The position numbers were made by a program, and so were the translations under genes. Positions 56,772 through 64,000 of a stretch of 64,000 nucleotides of DNA are shown here, piece after piece (the stretch's first letter is position 1; each line of letters opens with the position of its first letter). Location: the NCBI GenBank assembly GCA_947396885.1, contig OX377205.1, forward strand, positions 65,816,969-65,880,968. The letters are read 5' to 3'. The stretch comes from Heligmosomoides polygyrus polygyrus. Its lineage: Eukaryota; Nematoda; Chromadorea; Rhabditida; Heligmosomidae. The notes beneath the pieces are model-generated. The model saw only the letters and a list, made by a program, of their open reading frames with translations. It made no database searches and had not been told where the DNA came from.

Positions 56772-58048
56772 GGTTGTAACGAAATAAATGGCACTGAACC
56801 ACTGTAAATTTAAACAGTTAATATCTCGGCTTGTAGTCAAGTTTATTAATCGATATAAAAACCTTCTGATGCTACACATTTTTGCCAACGTGATACAAGC
56901 TTTTTTATCCCAGTAGCCTAAAAATCAGAAGTTCTGGAATTGACGAAATCTTCGAAGGCACTTTCGGCATCCTGTTGATATTTGAATATTTTCCCCACCA
57001 AGAAGTCGCCACGATGCTTGAAGAAGTAGTAGTCTGTTGGGGAGAGGTCGGGAGAAAACGGAGGATGTGGTAGAGTTTCAATGCTCAGCTCATTCAATTT
57101 CTGCAACGTCATTCGTGCTACATGGGGGCGAGCATTGTCGTGCAGAAGGAGAACTCGCCTTCGGTTTACCAAGGCCGGCCGGATATCCTTCAACTTTTTC
57201 ATAATTTCTTCAATTTCAATGCAGCACTTCTTTGCCGTGATGGATTCACCGGGAGGGAGGAAGCTGTGGTGAATAATTCCCAGCGAACACCACCATACTG
57301 TCACCATTACTTTCTTTTGGTGCAATTCCGGCTTCGCAAAAACCTTGGGGCTCTCATCGCTGTCCACCCACTGTGCCGATCGTCGCCTTTTGTTGTACAT
57401 TATCCATTTCTCGTCACAGGTTACGATGCGATCAAGGAATGGGTCCGTTTCGTTCCGTAGAAGCAGTGCGGACGAGATCTCATATCGTCGGTTTCTTTGC
57501 TCCTCAGACAGCTCGTGAGGCACCCATCTTTCCAGCTTTTTGGTCTTTCCAATTTCCTTCAGATGCCGGGCAGCTGTGTTGTGACTGACGCCAAGAACCT
57601 TCGCTATCTCCCTGGTACCTTTGTGTGGATCCTCCTCTACCACATCTCTCAGCTTGTCCTCATCAACATCACTATGCCTCCCACGACCTTCATGTTCTTC
57701 CAAGCTCTCATCTCCATTCCGGAACTTCTGATACCAACGATACGCCGTTCGAATTGTGGAACATCCTTGACCGAATGCGGCGTTGATCTTCTCGTCCGCC
57801 TCCTTAGCTGTAGTGCCCAGCTTGAATTCATACAAGTAAATGCCTCGGATTACCCTTTTGTCCATCTGCAAAAAGGTCAATAAAACTCTAAAGTTTTCCC
57901 ACTTTTACATAGAAAATTTGGCACTCACCGGTAGAGTAAAGTTTGCGCTTCTAAATGATATGCCACATGTTACGGTTTGTTCTTGATCAAACCCGTAAAG
58001 ACGCGCCAAAAAATGGCGCGAGCCAGTGCTATTCAATTCGTCACAACC
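56772..58048 (-). mobile_element. Bandit-like mariner, 1,277 bp
   Basis: TA on both sides (56770-56771 and 58049-58050). Ends GGTTGTAACGAAATAAATGG and, from the other side, GGTTGTGACGAATTGAATAG. It encloses a single nearly intact transposase gene. Similar in protein to human Hsmar1 and to the hookworm mariner bandit. Confidence 0.9.
56918..57880 (-). pseudogene. Mariner transposase (D,D34D), one nonsense codon near the end
   Basis: A 320-codon open frame. The N-terminal paired helix-turn-helix DNA-binding part covers residues 1-115 (RVIRGIYLYEFKLG, TREIAKVLGVSHNTAARHL). The linker WVPHELSEEQ follows. The catalytic triad is Asp in IVTCDEKW, Asp in LLHDNARPH and Asp in LSPTDYY, the last two with 34 residues between, as the family requires. 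The transposase cuts the element at its TA-flanked ends and pastes it elsewhere. The frame stops at TAG 56918-56920, where relatives have Tyr; the same frame then stays open for 23 more codons to TAA at 56846-56848. So a single base change separates this copy from a full-length frame, and the catalytic core itself is complete. Confidence 0.9.
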
Positions 58049-58299
58049 TAATATCTCAGAAGTTCGCTAGGTTCTATAGGATATTGTCCTGGTTATTTCA
58101 ATGTTTTAGCGTCCTGAATGAGGTTGCGAATCTCGCAGATATTCTGAGAAACTTGTGGCTTGAAGCTTTTTGAAGATAAAGAGAAACATGAGATGACATT
58201 ACGCGAAATCTTCAGAAGCCTGTCTCAAGTACATGTGCTTTATTCTTCTTTCTTTCCTTCTTTCTTCTGATGACGTGACGCTCACTTGCGTAAAAAGGT

Positions 58300-58760
58300 G
58301 ATGCCGAGTGGCAGATGCAAGGTTGGTGCGAACGTCTGGCAAAGTTTGGACTCAATTTGAACGTCAATAAGACCAAGTATCTAACGACTGATGTTGAGCG
58401 GCTCCATTAATATTAGCGGCACTGAGCTTGCACGTATCTTGGTGTTTAATTACTTGGGACAGGCAATATCGTCCAACGATAGTTTGGTGGTTGAAGTGAG
58501 GTCATCGTTAGTGCAGCTTGGTTGACTGGCGCTCGGTGATGGCGTATTCTGTAATACGAAAATTGCAGAGCCCTTGAATTCAAAAATCTATAGAGCCGTT
58601 GTCGGATCAATGGTAATGTGCGGCGCCGAGTGTTGTTCTTCGGTCAAAAAAAGTTGGACGCGCCTCCTTGCCATAAGACGAAGATGCTGCAGTGAACGGC
58701 CGGAGTCACGCGCATGAACCGCATTGGGAACGATACCACCGAGTTTCGGTGTCACACCGA
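58300..58760 (+). pseudogene. RTE LINE fragment (RT end)
   Basis: Opens with AEWQMQGWCERLAKFGLNLNVNKTKYLTTDV, the segment after the RT active site in RTE elements (compare 6550-6640). Thumb-region pieces follow in shifting frames, among them one near 58620-58690. Truncated on both sides. Confidence 0.7.
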
Positions 58761-58887
58761 TCCACCACTATATAATTGAGTTAGCTCCCTGCCCTGTTAA
58801 TGATGAGGCTTATCTGACTCAGGTTGGAAACCTGGCCGAGATACGCCCCCTAGAACAACGCGCAATCTCATGGAACCCCTAGCGATG

Positions 58888-60168
58888 CCTCCGCGTACCT
58901 CGCGCGGGCAAGGTCTGCCGTTCAACATGGGGTGGTGTTAGAGAAGAGGACGCGTAGCCTCCTCCTGCTTAACACAACGGCATCTGCGCGCGTTTCGGAG
59001 TGCCTGGATCCAGAAGACGGATTCCCTTCGCCGCACCACAACCGGCTGGAGTCAGAAGAGGAGCCACCGTCGTCCTACGAAGAGGGATCGCATTCAGAAC
59101 TGAGCATGAGATGCTGCTGCAGCAGAGGAAGCGCAGCCTCATTCTGCTTGACACAACGGCGTCTGCGCGCGTTTCTGAGTCCCTGAATCCAGAAGACGGG
59201 TTCCCTTCGTCGCACCACAACCTTCTGGAGTCAAAAGAGGAGACACCGTCGTCCTGCGACGAGGGATCGCATTCAGAATTGAGCATGAGATGCTGCTGCA
59301 GCAGAGGAAGCGCAGCCTCATCCTGCTTGACACAACGGCGTCTGCGCGCGTTTCTGAGTCCTTGAATCCAGAAGACGGGTTCCCATCGTCGCACCACAAC
59401 CGTCTGGAGTCAGAAGATCGAAAAGAAAGGAAGCAGAGGTCACATCGCCGTCGTACGACGACCGGCCGCATGAAGAACTCAGCATTATCCCATGTTGAAC
59501 GGAAAAGTTTACTCGCGCCAGGTACGCCTCTGCGTACCTCGCGCAGGCAACGTTTGCCGTTCAACATGGAACATTGTTGCATCAGAGGAGGCGCATCCTC
59601 CTCCTGCTTGACACAACGGCGTCTGTGCGCATTTCTGAGTGCCTGAATGCAGAAGACGGGTTCCCTTCGTCGCACCACAACCGTATGGAGTCAGAAGAGG
59701 AGACACCGTCGTCCTGCGACGAGGGATCGCATTTAGAATTGAGCATGAGATGCTGCTGCAGCAGAGGAAGGGCAGCCTCCTCCTGCTTGACACAACGGCG
59801 TCTGCGCGCGTTTCTGAGCGCCTGAATCCAGAAGACGGGTTCCCTTCGTCGTACCCCAACTGTCTGGAGTCAGAAGAGGAGACAACGTCGTTCTACGAGG
59901 AGGGATCGCATTCAGAATTGAGCATGAGATGCTTCTGCAGCAGAGGAAGGGCAGCCTCCTCCTGCTTGACACAACGGCGTTTGCGCGCGTTTCTGAGTCC
60001 CTGAATCTAGAAGACGGGTTCCCATCGTCGCACCACAACCGTCTGGAGTCAGAAGATCGAAAACAAAGGAAGCAGAGGTCACATCGCCGTCGTACGACGA
60101 CCGTCCGCATGCAGAACTTATCATTATCCCATGTTAAACGGCAAAGTTTACCCGCGACAGGTACGCCT
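58888..60168 (+). repeat. 640-bp higher-order tandem repeat built from 180-bp units
   Basis: Two blocks (58888-59527 and 59528-60167) each hold three 180-bp units and a spacer of about 100 bp. CACAACGGC marks the units at 58972, 59152, 59332 and 59611, 59790, 59970. The spacer holds ATCGCCGTCGTACGACGA and an inverted pair CCATGTTGAACGG and CCGTTCAACATGG. Because 180 is divisible by 3, frames stay open on both strands for up to 179 codons; I do not call a gene. Confidence 0.9.
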
Positions 60169-60579
60169 CTGAGTATATCTCCCCAGTCCAGTATTTTCTC
60201 TTGGTCAACTGTCCGTGGCGCGCTCGCGAGTCCGACAGAAGTCTCACCTAAAAATTTGGTTAACACCAGGACTCATGTCGAAACCAAACGTTGTATTCAG
60301 CGTTGCAGTAAATGTTGTCTTTTTGTTGTTCTGTTAACAAAATTGTTTTAAAACATCACACGTACTTTCTGTATGAGAGTATTTTCTGAGAAAAAAGCGC
60401 AAACCTATAACCCGCGAAGCGGGCAAGTGCGAGACATGCCGTTAGGCGTGTCGTAGCACTTCAGCATATAAGATGTGCGAAGCTCTTCTGCGATGGTATG
60501 AACACGTTCTTCCTGGGAAGGAGGACAGCGTGCTCTAGAAGCGAGCCCTTAAATTCGAATTGTATGGAAAGCGGCCTAT

Positions 60580-60714
60580 AGCCTATATCATACCATCGCT
60601 CACCCCGAGCGAAGCCTAATGATAGGCTCCCATATCGACTCATCGCTTCGCGCGATCGATATGGGATTTTATCATTAGGCTTCACTCGGGGTGAGCGGTG
60701 GTATTAAATAGGCC
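60580..60714. mobile_element. 135-bp Harbinger-like foldback MITE, copy B
   Basis: TAT on both sides (60577-60579 and 60715-60717). Ends AGCCTATATCATACCATCGC and inverted GGCCTATTTAATACCACCGC. Shorter in the middle than copy A at 55114. GAGCGAAGCCTAATGATA forms the inner arm. Confidence 0.75.
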
Positions 60715-61880
60715 TATAGGTCGCCCGAAGCAGCGATGATCTACACGTTACACATAGACATGAAATTAGCTAGTGCCCGTCCTGATCAAGCACACGATCG
60801 GAAAAACGGCGTTATGGCATCCGAGCAGCGGATCCCTCGACAGAACGGGGCAAACGCTAAAGATCCTAAAGATTGAGTGAGCTTGTAAAACGTTTCTGGA
60901 TTCAGCTTGTTTAAGAATTCCAGCCGTGCCAGTTCGCCAACTTCGTTTGCGGCAAGCTCATGCCATTCATGGGTCATTAAGAAGTTCACCACGTTATTCA
61001 CTTTGTCGCTCCCATGCCGTTGATGTTCGTACTACATCGACATGAGCTTTACGGAAATGAAGGGCTCCCTCTTCTCTTTGAGAAACATCATAAGGTTGAC
61101 GAAACCTCTTTTTGCCTTCTCGTTTACCTCTGCGCATCAAAATATTTGTCCCAAGAAGCGTTCATCTTTGTTGTACCATGGCTTTCGAAGGGACACAAGG
61201 AAGGCATGGGATCTGTTCTAATCGGGTGGGAGCAGCGTTGAGGTGACAGTTAAGTCGAGCATCCCACGACATAGCATAAAGTCCGCATAACCACCATCGT
61301 ATCATCTGGCGTATTCAAATCTCTGGGATAAATTCAAAGAAGGGATGGAGGGGCCAAACTCTGTATGCCCCCTCCGACTAGGATTTTGATCTGGAGCGTG
61401 TTTTTGGAATGATTGACCATGATAAGAACATGACTTTCACTATCATATAAGTAGATGCTTCCTTTTGGAGGCCCGGAAAACTGAAGTCTCATTTACCTTG
61501 CGCACGTTTCTCTGAGAGGTTGGTTAAGAATATTGTGCAAGCTTTGCACAGCTTAATGCACGTTACTTGGGCTCCTCATTAAACATGTGTAAAATATAAG
61601 TACAGACGAGTTTTTACGCGGTGTTGCGACCATACTCACTGATCCATATCATGCGTTCAGAGGCATTTAATGTGTGACAGTGTGACCTTGGCAGTCTCGT
61701 TAATCCGAATTGGTGTGTTCGGTGTCCTTTTAAAGCGTACCTTTAACTGAGAAATTCTACATCCGACACCATGAATGATTGCTAAAGCTTGGATCACCTG
61801 ATACGTATCAGCTCACGGCGCTGAAGCATAGTAATTCATCACCCTGCTGTGTTTGCATCAACGAGCAGGTATTAGCTGAG
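60715..61880. other. Unassigned
   Basis: No recognisable gene or repeat. Short open frames on both strands near 60790-61240 lack support. Confidence 0.35.
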
Positions 61881-61883
61881 GAC

Positions 61884-62010
61884 AGATGACGTGGAGGCAG
61901 AAGTTCGAGAAAAGAAACCGCGCTATCACGTGTATCTGGGCGAAAACGCACCCGACATCTGGCAAAACTTCCTGGCGCTCGAACATAGGAAGTCATCATC
62001 CTGCGGCCGA
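61884..62010 (+). pseudogene. Short RTE LINE fragment
   Basis: Reads DDVEAEVREKKPRYHVYLGE and NAPDIWQNFLAL, the linker between endonuclease and RT that I know from RTE elements of strongylid worms. Nothing else of the element is attached. Confidence 0.55.
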
Positions 62011-62089
62011 AATCATGAGTCGGACAAAACAAAAAACGACGAACGAAGGCCGCGACCGCACGCTCACCTCGCGAGCAGGGATGGGCAGA

Positions 62090-62215
62090 ATTTCTGTTTT
62101 CTGTTTTCTGTTTTCTGATTTTCTGGCCATTTTTGACAAATTTTTTCTGTTTTCTGTTTTCTGGGAAAATGGCCAAAAATTGGCCAGAAAACAGAAAATA
62201 GAGTTACGAACAAAA
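62090..62215. repeat. TTTTCTG simple repeat with inverted part
   Basis: Runs of TTTTCTG on the plus strand (62092-62163) face AAAACAGAAAA and GGCCAAAAATTGGCC on the right, so the stretch can form a hairpin. Confidence 0.8.
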
Positions 62216-62300
62216 TGTTATCACAGAAATCTAATTAAAGGAATCCAAAAAGTATTATAGAATAGTGAGCTTCATTCCACAATAGTATTTCTAGAGCATC

Positions 62301-63920
62301 TTAAATGGAAAGCATGTGGCGTTTTTGGATGTGCTCGTGTAGTAATTGCGCCGCATACTCATGAACTGTATCACCTGTATCACCGTCGTCCCGTTCATCA
62401 TCGACTTGCTCGAGCGGGCGCCAGCAGCGTCTCCATTCGTCCCTGTCGCGTGCCAGAGTGGTCCAATGGATCCTCCTCGCTCGAGGGACACGAAGAGCGT
62501 CATATCGGTCGTTCAGGGCTTTCACGACGAAGTCCGACCAACGCGTTGGTGGGCGTCCTGGTGTTCTTTTGACATCCCGCGGAATCCAATCTGTGACGGC
62601 TCTCGTCCAGCGGGTGTCTGCGAATCGCATTACGTGGCCGGCCCACCTAATTTTCGACGACTTGGCCCATGCGACAGCGTCTCTGATCTTCGAACGTCGG
62701 CGAAGCTCGGAACTCCGGAGGCCTTCTCTCACTTACGTGAGTCGTGTCACTCCGAGCATCGTCCTCTCGATTCCACGCTGCGCGACGCCGATCGCATGTT
62801 CATCCTGCTTTCGTATAGCCCAGGTCTCTGAGGCGTATGTTAGGGCAGGAAGAACAGTGGAGTCGAATAGGTGGGCACGGAGTCGGACGTTCTTCGTTTT
62901 CTTCACGACTTCTTCGACCCTCTTGAAAGCTCCCCAAGCCGCTCGTTTCCTCCTGCTCAGTTCTGGTGCTAGGTCGTTGGTCATGTTGACTTCGCGACCC
63001 AGATACACATAGCTGGGAGCATTCGGAGATGTTCGTTCCGTTGAGCGAGAATGGGGCATCAGAAACCCATCCGTTCTTCATGAACATCGTCTTCGTAAGA
63101 TTCAGCTGCAGTCCAACGCTTCCACATACACGATCGAAGTCGGCCAGCATTCGTTCCGCCTGACTGATGCTCGGGGTTATGAGCACGATGTCGTCAGCGA
63201 AGCGAAGATGGTGCAGTTGCCGGCCGTCGACCTTCACTCCCATGTCTTCCCATTCTAGTTCGCGCATGACGTTTTCGAGGGTGGCGCTGAAGAGCTTCGG
63301 GGATATGGTATCCCCTTGTCGAACCCTTCTCTTCACACCAATGACGACGTCGTTGTAGAATGGTGAGATCTTGGTCGTGAATCCACTGTACAGCTCTCGA
63401 AGGACTCTGATGTATTGAGTAGGAACGCCCTGGGTGAGCAGGGCTTCCATGACCGCTTCAGTCTCGACGGAGTCGAATGCCTTCTTCAGGTCGATGAACG
63501 TAAGGCACAGCGGCAGCTTGTACTCTCGCGACACTTCGATGAGCTTCGTGATGGTGTGTATGTGGTCGATCGTGCTGAATCCTCTCCGAAATCCTGCTTG
63601 TTCGCATGGCTGTCCTTCGTCCAGCGTTCTACTAATCCTATTCAGGATGACTAGAGTGAACAGCTTGTAGACTACGGACAACAGGCAGATCGGGCGATAG
63701 TTGCCAATGTCGTGCACGTCTCCCTTCTTGTACAGCAAAACGGTCTTGCTGGTCTTCCACTGAGGCGCGGCTCTTCACACGCTACCTGTCGGAGTGGAAC
63801 CTTGCACTCCGACAGGTAGCGTGTGAAGAGCCGCGCCAGGGTGTTGATGAGCGCTGGCGGGAGGTTCTTCAGGTGTTCAGCTCTGATCCTGTCAGAACCG
63901 GGTGCTGTACGTTTCTTCAC
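62301..63920 (-). pseudogene. RTE-like LINE, reverse transcriptase and C-terminal part
   Basis: Minus strand, running in from beyond the right part of the window. RT blocks in order: TAPGSDRIRAEHLKN (63915), LYKKGDVHDIGNYRPICLLS, GFRRGFSTIDHIH, LTFIDLKKAFDSVE, GVRRVRQGD-type turn (VKRRVRQGDTISP), and LRFADDIVLITPS with the intact catalytic FADD (about 63170). The thumb and C-terminal part continues after a frameshift near 63010 (YVYLGREVNMTNDL, LTYASETWA) and another near 62735 ([26 protein letters not shown]). Breaks at 63764-63804 (an inverted duplication), near 63010 and near 62735. The RT core from 63738 to 63050 is one open frame. Confidence 0.85.
63764..63837. repeat. 33-bp perfect inverted duplication inside the LINE
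   Basis: 63764-63796 and 63805-63837 are exact reverse complements around an 8-base loop (63797-63804). The LINE frame reads well on both sides (LSECKVP before, WKTSKTVLLYKK after), so the extra arm was copied into the gene. Confidence 0.9.
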
Positions 63921-64000
63921 CGACGAGATGGCGTGTCGGATCTCGGAAGGGAGAACAGAGGGAACGACGTATCCATCCTGCGGAAGATGGCATGGGGGCA

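Noticed and set aside
58930..60350. Overlapping frames on both strands of the 180-bp repeats
   Set aside because: Explained by unit length and base composition; no start, splice or domain evidence.
62346..63012. Plus-strand frames of 161 and 184 codons at the right end
   Set aside because: Antisense shadows of the LINE reverse transcriptase.

Overview
The window looks like nuclear DNA of a strongylid nematode, most likely a hookworm (Ancylostoma-like). The reasons are short and long spliceosomal introns with TTTTAG or TTTCAG acceptors, a probable spliced-leader acceptor 19 nt before a start codon, RTE-type LINEs, Penelope-like retroelements (PLEs) with GIY-YIG domains, and a D,D34D mariner that resembles the hookworm element bandit and human Hsmar1. 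The species call is inference.

Only one host gene is clearly supported. It fills the minus strand from about 25.5 kb down to 3.3 kb and encodes the TFIIIB subunit BDP1 (RNA polymerase III initiation factor B''). I can place 24 exons. The SANT/Myb domain is near 20.2-20.4 kb. The C-terminal part is built from tandemly repeated two-exon cassettes with matching intron phases. Its long introns hold a decayed RTE LINE, a mariner remnant, a long-TIR mariner foldback and a Harbinger-like MITE.

0-3 kb: two decayed PLE 3' halves with nested MITEs and hammerhead-like ribozyme motifs in their tails. 25.5-30 kb: an intergenic zone with a 1.8-kb foldback, a 38-bp minisatellite, a TATA box and a shrunken mariner. 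30.3-38.8 kb: a spliced hAT-transposase-like gene cut in two by a 4.6-kb gag-only BEL/Pao LTR element. 38.9-40.5 kb: a decayed Tc3-like transposon with doubled terminal motifs. 41.2-44.7 kb: a degraded endogenous copy of a virga/nege-like positive-strand RNA virus (helicase, then polymerase), itself interrupted by a MITE and an unknown insert. 46.3-47.6 kb: Gypsy-type reverse transcriptase, ending at a 200-N assembly gap. 47.8-50.6 kb: two PLE segments head to head.

51-64 kb: more MITEs, two complete mariners with TA target duplications (one lacking only its last 23 codons because of one nonsense codon), a decayed glycoprotein-like coding stretch, a 640-bp higher-order repeat built from 180-bp units, and LINE fragments. 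The last LINE carries a 33-bp inverted duplication of the kind made by template switching.

Almost everything except BDP1 is mobile or mobile-derived. Nested target-site duplications allow a relative order of insertion in several places.
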